A stretch of DNA of 64,000 bases from Neobacillus sp. Marseille-Q6967 (lineage in GTDB: Bacteria; Bacillota; Bacilli; Bacillales; Cytobacillaceae), in assembly GCF_946151075.1 (NCBI RefSeq), contig NZ_CAMGZB010000001.1:1278001-1342000 (forward strand), given 5' to 3'. The number at the start of each line of letters is the position of its first letter. Position 1 is the first letter of the stretch. The notes below the pieces were generated by a model. That model was not told the DNA's origin. It saw only the letters and a list, made by a program, of their open reading frames with translations, and searched no databases. Positions 34,463-43,152 of the stretch are shown here, in pieces. A program made the translations under genes and the position numbers.

Positions 34463-34681
34463 AATCAGTCGCTTATAAAACAATCCTGCTTCGATAAGTT
34501 TTAACTTGTTTTTCATAATGCAGACATTTTATTGACATATTTTTTAGTTATTATTAATTAAATAGGTAAAAGGACAACTATCTTGCTAGAAAAAAGTTTC
34601 TCGATTTAGAATGGGGTATTCTATCAAATAAGAGTCTGAAAAAATTTTTATAAAATATTAATTTAAATGGAGGTGAGGTTT

Positions 34682-35377
34682 ATGGAAAAAGACTGGTTAA
34701 TAGTAGATGAGTTGTTGTCCGAGATTAAGGTTACATCCAATTCCAAGAACAAACCGGTAACGATTCACGGAAGTTCAAAAGAATTGCGGTGCATTGGGGT
34801 TGGAACGGACGCTGCCGTTTTTCAATACATTCATAAACCAACATATGCGTTTAAGTTGTATGCGGATGATAAGAAAAGAAAAATTCATACAGAAGCACAA
34901 GTATATCGGGAATTGAAAGAATCACCATTTTTTCCAAAATGTTATGCGGTTCGTGATAGATATTTAGTATTAAGTTTTGAACCCGGGCTGACATTGTATG
35001 ACTGTCTTATTCAAGGTATTCCTATTCCTTACCGGGTTATAAAAGATGTAGATGAGGCACGGAGATTTGCACGGAATAGAAATCTAAATCCCCGTGATAT
35101 TCATTTAAAAAATGTTTTACTTCAGAATGGCAGAGCCAAAGTCATTGATGTATCAGAATATTTGCAGCACGGAAACGATTTCCGTTGGGAGCATCTAAAA
35201 AAGGCCTATGATAAATATTACAAAATAATTGAAGGGAAGTCCGTCCCATCTGGGCTACTAGAAACCATTCAAAAATCGTATAACCAAAGGCATCACAATT
35301 CCATAGAAGAATTCATGAAAGACATCATTAAGCTAAAAATGTTCTGGAATAAAGATTTAACCAAAAAAGCATTGTAA
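34682..35377 (+). CDS. Small kinase-fold protein (YrzF/YbdM type)
   Basis: 231 residues from ATG 34682 (GGAGGTGAGG upstream). Protein-kinase-like motifs in order: IGVGTDAAVFQY (glycine loop), AFKLY (Lys), Glu in HTEAQVYREL, LNPRDIHLKNVLL (catalytic loop) and KVIDVSEY (metal-binding Asp; DVS in place of DFG). It is similar to B. subtilis YrzF/YbdM. The substrate is unknown; the short C-lobe and altered DFG leave it open whether it is a Ser/Thr kinase or phosphorylates a small molecule. Confidence 0.8.
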   Translation: MEKDWLIVDELLSEIKVTSNSKNKPVTIHGSSKELRCIGVGTDAAVFQYIHKPTYAFKLYADDKKRKIHTEAQVYRELKESPFFPKCYAVRDRYLVLSFEPGLTLYDCLIQGIPIPYRVIKDVDEARRFARNRNLNPRDIHLKNVLLQNGRAKVIDVSEYLQHGNDFRWEHLKKAYDKYYKIIEGKSVPSGLLETIQKSYNQRHHNSIEEFMKDIIKLKMFWNKDLTKKAL

Positions 35378-35388
35378 CACCTTTGCTA

Positions 35389-35433
35389 GTGTCCGCCTGG
35401 GGTGGACAGTGTCCACGAGCGGTGCCTGTCACC
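35389..35433. repeat. 45-bp dispersed element, complete copy A
   Basis: The sequence is identical base for base to 51309-51353. It has two modules: the hairpin GTCCGCCTGGGGTGGAC, then GTCCACGAGC with GGTGCCTGTCACC. It sits between converging genes. Confidence 0.85.
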
Positions 35434-35442
35434 GCTCATTTG

Positions 35443-35805
35443 TTATTTATTAAGTATGCTTTCCTCTAAAACAAGTGATTTGTCGCCGTAGACTTTGGTG
35501 ATGTGGTTTTCTCCCCAGGCGCAAAGGGAGTCAAGGATGCTTTGTAGGCTCCAGCCATATTCGCTGAGTTCGTATTCCACTTTTGGCGGCACCTGGTTAT
35601 AGACGATACGATTAATAACGCCGTCGTCTTCAAGCTCACGTAATTGCTGCGTGAGCATTTTTTGCGTGATATTTGGCATTAACCGCTTTAGCTCACTTGT
35701 CCGCTTTTTCCCATGGGTCAAATGGCAGAGAATTACCGGCTTCCATTTACCGCCGATTACCTCTAAAGTCGCCTCAACTCCGATATTATACTTTTTTTCC
35801 TGCAT
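35443..35805 (-). CDS. HxlR family transcriptional regulator
   Basis: 120 residues, winged helix: EVIGGKWKPVILCHL, then KRTSELKRLMPNITQKMLT and YNQVPPKVEYELSEYG, diagnostic of HxlR/YodB proteins. No N-terminal redox Cys of the YodB kind at position 6; one Cys (CHL) is near the first helix. It is divergent from an MFS efflux gene with three operator-like repeats between them, so it probably represses that gene in response to an electrophile or drug. Confidence 0.92.
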   Translation of the reverse strand: MQEKKYNIGVEATLEVIGGKWKPVILCHLTHGKKRTSELKRLMPNITQKMLTQQLRELEDDGVINRIVYNQVPPKVEYELSEYGWSLQSILDSLCAWGENHITKVYGDKSLVLEESILNK

Positions 35806-35827
35806 GTTTACTTCCTCCTTTGACAGG

Positions 35828-35877
35828 TACTTTTTAGTGCCTATATTACTTAAAAGTATCTATATTACTTGAAAGTG
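35828..35877. promoter_or_regulatory. Three TACTT-N2-AAGTA operator half-palindromes, 19 bp apart
   Basis: TACTTTTTAGTG (35828), TACTTAAAAGTA (35847) and TACTTGAAAGTG (35866), spaced exactly 19 bp. They resemble YodB/HxlR operators (TACT/AGTA) and fill the hxlR-MFS intergenic region. Confidence 0.6.
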
Positions 35878-35964
35878 CGTACTTCTCATAATTCCATCTA
35901 TATCCCATAATAGCATTTGCAGGTTGATATGCCCAACCAAAACATCAAATTAGGAGGAATTTCC

Positions 35965-37176
35965 ATGTCTATAGATAAAAAACGCAGCACCTTAGCGTTA
36001 TTGGCACTGGCCGTCAGCGCCTTTGCCATCGGTACTACCGAGTTCATCAGCGTCGGATTACTGCCGCTGATCTCGGAGGACTTACACATCAGCGTTACCA
36101 CCGCAGGGCTGACCGTATCACTCTACGCCCTCGGTGTCACATTCGGAGCTCCCGTGCTAACGTCCCTAACATCCAAAATGGGACGCAAATCGCTATTACT
36201 CTGGATCATGATCATTTTCATCATTGGTAATAGTGTAGCCGCAAGCGCAACAAATATCAGCATCCTGCTCACGGCGCGCGTCATCGCAGCACTATCACAC
36301 GGTGTCTTTATGAGCATCGGCTCGACTATCGCTGCCGACCTAGTCCCAGCCAACCGCAGGGCAAGCGCTATTTCGATCATGTTCTCAGGCCTCACCGTCG
36401 CAACCGTAACTGGTGTGCCGCTCGGAACCTTTATCGGCCAGCAATTCGGCTGGCGCCTGGCCTTCGTATTTATTGTCGTTGTCGGATTGATCGCACTAGT
36501 TTCAAACTTTATTCTCGTTCCTTCTGATTTGAAAAAAGGAACCCAGACAAGCTTCCGTGACCAGTTCAAACTCCTTACTAATGGCCGTCTGTTATTAGTA
36601 TTCATCATCACGGCCCTGGGGTATGGCGGAACATTCGTGGTCTTCACGTATTTGGCACCATTATTACAGGATATCACTGGTTTTAAAGAGGGAACGGTTG
36701 CGATTATCTTGCTGGCCTACGGAATTGCGATTGCCATTGGCAATATGGTCGGAGGTAAATTATCTAACAAGAATCCGATCGGAGCATTATTTTATATGTT
36801 CATCGTCCAAGCCGTCGTTCTTTTTATCTTGATGTTCACCGCACCATTTAAAGTTGCCGGATTGATTACGATTTTTTTCATGGGGCTGCTCGCATTTATG
36901 AACGTCCCAGGATTACAAGTCTATGTCGTCATGCTGGCAGAACGGTTCGTCCCAAGCGCAGTGGATGTCGCTTCCGCCATTAATATCGCCGCCTTCAACG
37001 CAGGAATCGCTATTGGTTCTTATTTAGGAGGTTTCATCACAGACAGCATCGGCCTCATCCATACCACCTGGATCGGCGCGATCATGGTAGTGGCCGCAGC
37101 TGGCCTAACTGGATGGAGCCGAGCACTAGAAAAGAAAGATCAAAAAGAGCTATTTTTAGGAAAACATGCTTGCTAA
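35965..37176 (+). CDS. MFS efflux transporter (AraJ/YdhP type)
   Basis: 403 residues, 12 membrane helices. The N-terminus, with ALAVSAFAIGTTEFISVGLL, and LSHGVFMSIGSTIAADLVP are typical of the arabinose-efflux permease-like group of drug exporters. ATG 35965 has TAGGAGGAA upstream. It is a likely target of the divergent HxlR regulator; the aldo-keto reductase follows after a repeat array and may respond to the same stress. Confidence 0.9.
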   Translation: MSIDKKRSTLALLALAVSAFAIGTTEFISVGLLPLISEDLHISVTTAGLTVSLYALGVTFGAPVLTSLTSKMGRKSLLLWIMIIFIIGNSVAASATNISILLTARVIAALSHGVFMSIGSTIAADLVPANRRASAISIMFSGLTVATVTGVPLGTFIGQQFGWRLAFVFIVVVGLIALVSNFILVPSDLKKGTQTSFRDQFKLLTNGRLLLVFIITALGYGGTFVVFTYLAPLLQDITGFKEGTVAIILLAYGIAIAIGNMVGGKLSNKNPIGALFYMFIVQAVVLFILMFTAPFKVAGLITIFFMGLLAFMNVPGLQVYVVMLAERFVPSAVDVASAINIAAFNAGIAIGSYLGGFITDSIGLIHTTWIGAIMVVAAAGLTGWSRALEKKDQKELFLGKHAC

Positions 37177-37185
37177 ATAAAGAAT

Positions 37186-37275
37186 GGCGGATATCTAACT
37201 GAAACAGGCGGATATCGAACCAAAACTGGCGGATAAACAGCAGCAGGCGGATATCAAGCAAAAACAGGCGGAAAA
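37186..37275. repeat. GGCGGATATC words, five copies about 20 bp apart
   Basis: GGCGGATA or GGCGGAAA starts near 37186, 37207, 37229, 37247 and 37268, with unrelated A-rich spacers. It occupies the MFS-AKR gap. Confidence 0.8.
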
Positions 37276-37336
37276 AAAGCAAAGCGCAGAACAGTTTTAA
37301 AATCTATCAATAATTTTTTACAGGAGGTTACAGAAA

Positions 37337-38176
37337 ATGAATAACTTACAATCCACAACAACTTTAAATAATGGTGTAAAAATGCCTTGGTTTGGTTTAG
37401 GCGTTTTCAAAGTAGAAGAGGGACCGGAACTAGTTAACGCGGTTAAGGCTGCGATTAAACATGGCTACCGCAGTATTGATACTGCAGCGATTTATGAAAA
37501 TGAAGCCGGCGTCGGTCAAGGAATCCACGAAGGTTTGCTAGAAGCGGGTATCAACCGGGAAGAACTATTTGTGACTTCGAAGGTTTGGAACTCTGACCTC
37601 GGATTTGAAGAAACGTTAGCAGCCTATGAAACAAGCTTACAGAAACTAGGATTAGACTACCTGGATTTATATTTAATCCATTGGCCAGTGGAAGGAAAAT
37701 ACAAGGATGCATGGAGAGCGTTAGAAACCTTATATAAAGAAGGCAGAGTGAAAGCAATCGGCGTAAGTAATTTCCAAATTCATCATCTGGAAGACCTGAT
37801 GAGAGATGCTGAAATCAAACCAATGGTAAACCAAGTGGAATATCATCCTCGGTTAACGCAAAAAGAGCTTCAAGCCTTTACCCGGGAGCATGGAATCCAG
37901 CTGGAAGCCTGGTCACCGTTAATGCAGGGTCAGCTACTTGATCATCCTGATTTGCAGCAGATTGCCGCTAAATACAACAAAACAGTCGCTCAAGTGATAC
38001 TAAGATGGGATCTTCAAAACGGTGTGGTCACCATTCCGAAATCAACGAAAGAACACCGGATCATTGCCAATGCTCAAGTATTTGACTTCAAATTAACAGA
38101 GGAAGATATCAAACAAATCGACAACCTGAATCAAAACCATCGAGTAGGTCCGGACCCAGATAACTTTGATTTTTAA
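37337..38176 (+). CDS. Aldo/keto reductase (YtbE/YvgN type)
   Basis: 279 residues, TIM barrel. Catalytic residues visible: Asp and Tyr in SIDTAAIYENE, Lys in VTSKVW, and His in LIHWPVEGKYKDAW. NADPH binding is at VVTIPKSTKEHRI. It reduces aldehydes or dicarbonyls such as methylglyoxal. AGGAGG upstream; strong terminator after it. Confidence 0.93.
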   Translation: MNNLQSTTTLNNGVKMPWFGLGVFKVEEGPELVNAVKAAIKHGYRSIDTAAIYENEAGVGQGIHEGLLEAGINREELFVTSKVWNSDLGFEETLAAYETSLQKLGLDYLDLYLIHWPVEGKYKDAWRALETLYKEGRVKAIGVSNFQIHHLEDLMRDAEIKPMVNQVEYHPRLTQKELQAFTREHGIQLEAWSPLMQGQLLDHPDLQQIAAKYNKTVAQVILRWDLQNGVVTIPKSTKEHRIIANAQVFDFKLTEEDIKQIDNLNQNHRVGPDPDNFDF

Positions 38177-38187
38177 TGATAGAAGCT

Positions 38188-38221
38188 AAAAAATGACGTG
38201 CTGTAAACACGTCATTTTTTT
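38188..38221 (+). terminator. AKR terminator
   Basis: AAAAAATGACGTG / CACGTCATTTTTTT. Confidence 0.9.
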
Positions 38222-38302
38222 AGTAATAAGCGCTCTAGAGGAATTGGTCTTCAATAGGACATTCCAAAAGAGAAGGGCTTCAAGGACTTTCATACGGGAA
38301 AT

Positions 38303-38386
38303 AGGACTTGATGGGATTTGAACCCATAAGATGCACAGGTCATAACGCCGATATGATCTGGCTGCTCTACCTTGAGCTACAAGTCC
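38303..38386 (-). tRNA. Atypical tRNA-like RNA, CAU-like anticodon, long variable region
   Basis: Minus strand, 84 nt. Acceptor GGACTTG/CAAGTCC (extendable by an A-T pair), T8-A9, D arm GCTC-AAGGTA-GAGC, then GCCAG-ATCATAT-CGGC. The last reads as an anticodon arm with loop ATCATAT: U33, anticodon CAU, A37, but a bulged A in the 5' stem. A 19-base variable region follows, then T arm ATGGG-TTCAAAT-CCCAT. CCA is not encoded. A long variable arm with CAU fits no normal class. It may be a noncanonical tRNA-like RNA (compare tRNAOther of B. cereus) or a degenerate tRNA. Confidence 0.65.
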
Positions 38387-38491
38387 TAATCATAGTATGT
38401 AACGAAACGGTATCTTTATTCTAAAAAAATTTGTATATTTCCACACCTCTCCATGGATAATAGGAGTGATAAACCGAAGGAGATGATGAGG

Positions 38492-38638
38492 ATGAAAACG
38501 AAGGACGATGTTACAACCGGAGCCAAAGTGACAGCCGATAATCAAATTTACGGAACACCGAACAGCAAGAGCAAAAATGGTACCGGTGACTCACCGAATG
38601 ATAATGTCGGTAAAACAAAAAGAGGTCTTGATCGTTAA
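38492..38638 (+). CDS. Small hydrophilic protein (48 aa)
   Basis: ATG 38492 (MKTKDDVTTGAKVTADNQIY) has AAGGAG nine bases upstream; an earlier in-frame ATG at 38453 has none. The product is disordered and rich in K, G, N and D, without a known family. A terminator (38642-38672) follows at once, supporting a real gene. It is of the kind found in Bacillus stress or spore sets. Confidence 0.6.
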   Translation: MKTKDDVTTGAKVTADNQIYGTPNSKSKNGTGDSPNDNVGKTKRGLDR

Positions 38639-38641
38639 AGA

Positions 38642-38672
38642 AGCAGCCAAGAAAATCTTGGCTGCTTTTTAA
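38642..38672 (+). terminator. Terminator
   Basis: AGCAGCCAAGA / TCTTGGCTGCT then TTTTAA. Confidence 0.85.
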
Positions 38673-38764
38673 TGTACTTTATAAAAAGGCAGGCCCAGTG
38701 AGGATAAAAAGTTACTTTATTAAAAATAATAGATATATTCCACGCAACTGGGGGTTATGAAACT

Positions 38765-39784
38765 ATGTCCGATAGTAATATCTCATTAACTTCATCTGAA
38801 ATCGCTTCTCTTTGGACATCTTATTTGAATGATAGTATGGCCATTCAAATTTTAAATTACTTTCTAAACACAGTGGAGGATTTGGAAGTAAGGGCCATCA
38901 TTGAGATGGGGCATAGTATTTCAAGTAACCACCTTTCCTACTTAACTGAACTTTTTAAACATGAAAATTTTCCAATTCCCACTGGTTTTTCTTCCAGGGA
39001 TGTTAACCTCCATGCTCCTCGTCTTTATACAGATTCATTTATGCTGACATACCTAAATCATATGTCCAAAGCTGGCATGCTTGGGTATAGTGGTTTTTTA
39101 GCGATGAGTGCAAGAAGAGACATTCGGCAATATTTTAAAAAGGCGCTTTCTCTCACTGCCGATTTATATGATGAGAGTTCAGAGGTTCTTCTAAAAAAAG
39201 GACTATTTGTCCGTTCACCTTATATCGATTATCCTAAACAAAAGGATTTTGTTGATAGTAAAAGCTATTTGAGCGGATTAAATCCTTTTTCAAATAAACG
39301 CCCATTAAACTCAATAGAAATTTCGCATTTATATATGAATATACAAAATAACCTGATTGGAGCACAGCTTTGTCTTAGTTTCGCTCAATCATCGCCAAGG
39401 AAAGAAGTCCAAAAACTTATGCTGCAAGGGAAAAATATTTCTCAAAAGCATATAAAAATTTTTACCACGACCCTGCTTGATAATAATACACAGTCCCCTG
39501 TGTCGGCTGATGTAGCCATAACGAATTCAACGGCAGAGGTGTTTTCTGATAAATTAATCATATCCCATATGGGCTTGTTAACAGCAGCAGGAACGGGTAA
39601 TTATGCAACAGCGGCTGCAGCAAGTCAACGTAGTGATTTATTTATAAATTATGAACGTCTTTCCGCTGAGATTGCTCAATATGCAAAGGACATAGCTTTT
39701 TTAATGATTCAAAATGAGTGGCTTGAACAACCACCTGGTACGTTGGATAAAGAAAAATTAGCCAAACAGAAAAAGCAAAATTAA
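38765..39784 (+). CDS. DUF3231 family protein
   Basis: 339 residues, all-helical, two similar halves of about 165 residues each (LTSSEIASLWTSYLNDS in the first, LNSIEISHLYMNIQNNL in the second). It matches DUF3231, a ferritin-like two-domain family common in spore formers. The biochemical role is unknown. GGGGG site before ATG. Confidence 0.85.
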   Translation: MSDSNISLTSSEIASLWTSYLNDSMAIQILNYFLNTVEDLEVRAIIEMGHSISSNHLSYLTELFKHENFPIPTGFSSRDVNLHAPRLYTDSFMLTYLNHMSKAGMLGYSGFLAMSARRDIRQYFKKALSLTADLYDESSEVLLKKGLFVRSPYIDYPKQKDFVDSKSYLSGLNPFSNKRPLNSIEISHLYMNIQNNLIGAQLCLSFAQSSPRKEVQKLMLQGKNISQKHIKIFTTTLLDNNTQSPVSADVAITNSTAEVFSDKLIISHMGLLTAAGTGNYATAAAASQRSDLFINYERLSAEIAQYAKDIAFLMIQNEWLEQPPGTLDKEKLAKQKKQN

Positions 39785-39847
39785 GTTTCCTCCTTATATC
39801 GGAAAAAAATTACATCTTATGTTACTTTAGTATTGAGGTGTGTTGAT

Positions 39848-40762
39848 ATGAGAAGGAAACCAATTTATGTAGAAATACCGATCAGGGCTGATGTCAACGA
39901 GGTATGGGAGAAGACGCAAACGCCAGAATACCATGAACAATGGGATTTACGCTTTTCTTCTATTACCTACTTGCCAAAAAAATCAGAAGCGGAACCACAA
40001 TCCTTTTTATATGAGACGAATGTAGGGTTGGGTCTGAAGGTTGCGGGCTGGGGGAAAAGCATTGGAACCCATAATAAAACAGACGGATCTAAAACCTCTT
40101 CTTTGCACTTTGGCACTGATCAAAAAATATCTCCTATCCGTGAAGGAAAAGGATACTGGCAATACATACCGGACGATAGTGGCACTACATTCCTTACCCA
40201 ATATGACTATGACGTGCGATTTGGCGCCTTCGGGCGGATTTTCGACGTCATTTTTCACCCTCTCATGGGGTGGGCAACCGCTTTAAGCTTTGATGTCCTC
40301 AAACGCTGGTTGGAAAAGGGAGAAACGCCAAGAACACAGTACCTGCGTTTTTTTAGCGTTGTGGGGATCACTTTGTTGTTTTTCTTTGTTTGGTTTTATC
40401 AAGGGCTCGTTCCAAAAATCATCGGCATACATCCTCAAGAAGTGGCCATGTTGTCCCAATTATCCTCCATTCAGGGAGCAACGGCCAAAAGAATGGTAGG
40501 ATTCATAGGTTTACTTGAAATATTAATAGCGCTGATTTGGCTGTTTTATCGAAAAAAACAACATTTATTTGCGCTGCAAATCTTTATTTTTCCAGCGTTA
40601 ACCTTAGCAACAATCATGGCTCAGCCATCTAGCGCAGTTCATCCATTTAATCCGATCACCTTTAATGCAAGCCTTTGGGTACTTTCGATTATAGGCTATT
40701 TTCTTTCGATCGATTTGCCTTCTGCAAGAAGCTGCAAGAGAACGAGAAAGGGTGTTTCATAG
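39848..40762 (+). CDS. SRPBCC protein fused to DoxX-like membrane domain (YndG-like)
   Basis: 304 residues from ATG 39848 (GAGGTG seven bases upstream). N-terminal START/SRPBCC domain (about 5-155; EIPIRADVNEVWEKTQTPE) and four C-terminal membrane helices of DoxX type (about 170-300). It is first of three genes that overlap or touch, matching the B. subtilis yndG-yndH-yndJ order. Likely handles a lipid or hydrophobic ligand at the membrane; no experimental role is known to me. Confidence 0.75.
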   Translation: MRRKPIYVEIPIRADVNEVWEKTQTPEYHEQWDLRFSSITYLPKKSEAEPQSFLYETNVGLGLKVAGWGKSIGTHNKTDGSKTSSLHFGTDQKISPIREGKGYWQYIPDDSGTTFLTQYDYDVRFGAFGRIFDVIFHPLMGWATALSFDVLKRWLEKGETPRTQYLRFFSVVGITLLFFFVWFYQGLVPKIIGIHPQEVAMLSQLSSIQGATAKRMVGFIGLLEILIALIWLFYRKKQHLFALQIFIFPALTLATIMAQPSSAVHPFNPITFNASLWVLSIIGYFLSIDLPSARSCKRTRKGVS

Positions 40763-41373
40763 TGTCAATCTATCAAAAGCTTTTAGGACAGGATTTCCGA
40801 AAGCTGCATCCAAAATTACAAGCAAGGTATGCTCTCCCAATGGGAAAACCGTTTTATGCAGCCGGAACGATGTCTAAGATTGAAACGGGTTCGATGTGGC
40901 TTAAACCTTTTCTTGCCTTAACCGCACGTTGGCAATTTCTTTTTCCAGAAAGCGGTGAGAATGTGCCGTTTACCATTAAAAATAAGTGTCGTACATTACC
41001 TTCTGGTGAAGAGGAAATCTATTGGGAGCGGACGTTTTATTTTGAAAAAGTCACCCGGCGTTTTAATGCGTTTATGTCGATCGATCCGAAACGCAGAGTG
41101 GTGAAGGATTATTTAGGGGAACCGAGCTTTTTTTACTCTGATTTACGATTTAACGTAACACCTGATGGGCGTCTGCTGATTCATTCTGGTCTTCAACGAG
41201 TGGTTTTAGGCCGGATGGAAATACCGATTCCACGTTTGTTGGAAGGCGTTGTGACAGTTGAGGAAAATTATGACGATGCTCGGGAAGTATTTAAGATAGA
41301 GGTTCATATTAAAAATAGAATACTAGGAAGGTTGATGCTATATAAAGGCGAATTTAAAGAACAGTCTTTTTAG
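40762..41373 (+). CDS. yndH: DUF4166 protein (YndH-like)
   Basis: 203 residues from GTG 40762, which overlaps the previous stop (TAGTG). Soluble; matches DUF4166 (LGQDFRKLHPKLQARYALP, then EIYWERTFYF). Function unknown. Translational coupling with the genes on each side implies one complex or pathway. Confidence 0.75.
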   Translation: MSIYQKLLGQDFRKLHPKLQARYALPMGKPFYAAGTMSKIETGSMWLKPFLALTARWQFLFPESGENVPFTIKNKCRTLPSGEEEIYWERTFYFEKVTRRFNAFMSIDPKRRVVKDYLGEPSFFYSDLRFNVTPDGRLLIHSGLQRVVLGRMEIPIPRLLEGVVTVEENYDDAREVFKIEVHIKNRILGRLMLYKGEFKEQSF

Positions 41374-41377
41374 TCCG

Positions 41378-42880
41378 ATGACACTTACAGGGATGATCCT
41401 CTTTCTAGCAAGCTGCCTTATCATTGAAAAGACGTTCTTGTTAATGTTGACAGCGGCACAATTAATTTTCGTCCCACTCATGGTGCAGCTGATTATCGAG
41501 AAAAAGATTGTTTTCACTTGGATTTCTATGCTTGCCATCTTTTTAATACATATAGTTCCATTTCATACATTGCAGATGGTGTTTGCTCTTATTTATTTAA
41601 TTTTTACAATGATTGTGGCATTACATGGACTTAAGCGATTTTTTCAGCGTGGTTTTACCAACCCTGCAGAAATATCAATCGATATCGGAATGATGTATTT
41701 ATTTATAGGAGGGATCTGGTTTTTTGCGTATATTGCAGGAATCGATACCGGTTTTAGTACATTGATTACGTGGTTAACCGCGATTCATTTTCATTACTCT
41801 GCGTTTTTATTTTCTATATTCGTTGGTTTTTTTGGACGAATCCATGATTCAGGATGGTACCGGACAATTGTCCCGATGATTTTAACAGGCCCCATCCTTG
41901 TTGCGGTTGGCATCACGTTTTGGCCTTTTCTAGAATTCATTTCTGTGTTGTTGTACATCTTTGCGATTTATAGCCTTATTATTATGGCCTATCGAGCAAC
42001 GTTCAGCTCGATCTTACAGGCCATTTTCATCCGTCTTTCGTTCAGTGCCTTAGGTGTCACCATTTTATTTTCATTGTTATATGCGGCCAACGGTGTAAGT
42101 ATTGCCTTTATGCTAAAAATTCACGGCTTTGTTAACTGTATCCTTTTTGGCATGATAGGAGTAATTGGATGGACACTGGCTCTCCCTAAGACAAAGCAGC
42201 CGATTTGGAGTTTTCCTGTAAGCGGGATTCGAGGAAAGCTTAAAGAGACGGGGGAACCAGTTTCAGGACTAGTGGATGATATCAGTGTTTTTCTTGATAC
42301 TAAAACGTTACCCAAAACCATTGTCGATTTCTATGAGCAAACCTCTCATTATCAATTATTTGCTTCTGTAAAATGGGCAATGTGGTTTAAACCGTTTGCT
42401 CTTGTTTATAAGTTGATGAGTATACAGCTTCAGCAATTGAACTTGCCGATTTCGAGCAAGCCAATTGAAATGACTGGAATCATACGTGCGGTCGATCCTG
42501 AACTTGATGGGAGACATAAACCGCGGGCATGGATTCGCCAGGTGAATGAAAATACTGTTTTTACTGCCATTTATTCACACCATTACACGGATGGCAGGAC
42601 GTATATGAACATCGCACTCCCGCTACCTTTTTCAACGATGATTGGAATTTTGCAGCTTGAAGTAATCAATCAATCTCTTATTCTCACAAGTGAGGGAGAA
42701 CATGACTCTGGGATTTATTTAGCAGTGGGGAAATCTCTTTTCAGGCTGCCATTATCCGAGCGCTTTGTGATTGAAGAGACCGAGCCAGGTTCATTGACAG
42801 CACTTCACAAAATGCGGATTTTCGGCATTCCTTTTTTAAAAATTGAATATGACATTCATCATAAAAAAAACAAGTGTTAA
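41378..42880 (+). CDS. yndJ: YndJ-like membrane protein
   Basis: 500 residues. About eight membrane helices in the first 265 residues (including AIHFHYSAFLFSIFVGFF), then a soluble C-terminal domain. It is the third gene of the ynd-type unit. ATG 41378 has only a weak ribosome site, consistent with translation coupled to the gene four bases upstream. Function unknown. Confidence 0.8.
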   Translation: MTLTGMILFLASCLIIEKTFLLMLTAAQLIFVPLMVQLIIEKKIVFTWISMLAIFLIHIVPFHTLQMVFALIYLIFTMIVALHGLKRFFQRGFTNPAEISIDIGMMYLFIGGIWFFAYIAGIDTGFSTLITWLTAIHFHYSAFLFSIFVGFFGRIHDSGWYRTIVPMILTGPILVAVGITFWPFLEFISVLLYIFAIYSLIIMAYRATFSSILQAIFIRLSFSALGVTILFSLLYAANGVSIAFMLKIHGFVNCILFGMIGVIGWTLALPKTKQPIWSFPVSGIRGKLKETGEPVSGLVDDISVFLDTKTLPKTIVDFYEQTSHYQLFASVKWAMWFKPFALVYKLMSIQLQQLNLPISSKPIEMTGIIRAVDPELDGRHKPRAWIRQVNENTVFTAIYSHHYTDGRTYMNIALPLPFSTMIGILQLEVINQSLILTSEGEHDSGIYLAVGKSLFRLPLSERFVIEETEPGSLTALHKMRIFGIPFLKIEYDIHHKKNKC

Positions 42881-42912
42881 ACCTTGATACTTAAGGGTTT
42901 GACACTTTTTTA
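42873..42912 (+). terminator. ynd operon terminator
   Basis: GTGTTAAACC / GGGTTTGACAC then TTTTTT; the stem starts inside the last codons. Confidence 0.75.
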
Positions 42913-42961
42913 ATTTTTTTTACGAAAAAAAGAGTAGGGTAATTTAGTAATTAGTGTGATG

Positions 42962-43077
42962 TTCTACATGAATTCGGTGAACTTCTACGTAACTGGAGCG
43001 TTGTTCTACATGTTAGGTGAAACTTCTACGTAATTAGCCAGATGTTCTACACGTTTGCAGGCAACTTCTACATTTCG
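42962..43077. repeat. Alternating TTCTACATG / TTCTACGTAA words, six copies about 21 bp apart
   Basis: Starts near 42963, 42985, 43005, 43027, 43047 and 43069. The odd copies read GTTCTACATG or GTTCTACACG; the even copies read ACTTCTACGTAA or ACTTCTACATT. The alternation is regular. It lies between converging terminators. Confidence 0.85.
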
Positions 43078-43107
43078 AATGACTGGACCCCCATTTTTAG
43101 AAAAGAA

Positions 43108-43150
43108 AAAAGCCGCTTTACTATCAATCTAGATAGCAAAGCGGCTTTTT
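43108..43150 (-). terminator. ahpCF terminator
   Basis: AAAAAGCCGCTTT / AAAGCGGCTTTTTT around an inner hairpin. Confidence 0.85.
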
Positions 43151-43152
43151 TA

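Noticed and set aside
38303-38386. Ordinary tRNA-Ala (GGC)
   Set aside because: The TCATA-TCGGCGT-TATGA fold leaves six extra bases before the stem and has C at position 33; the CAU reading aligns better with the D arm.
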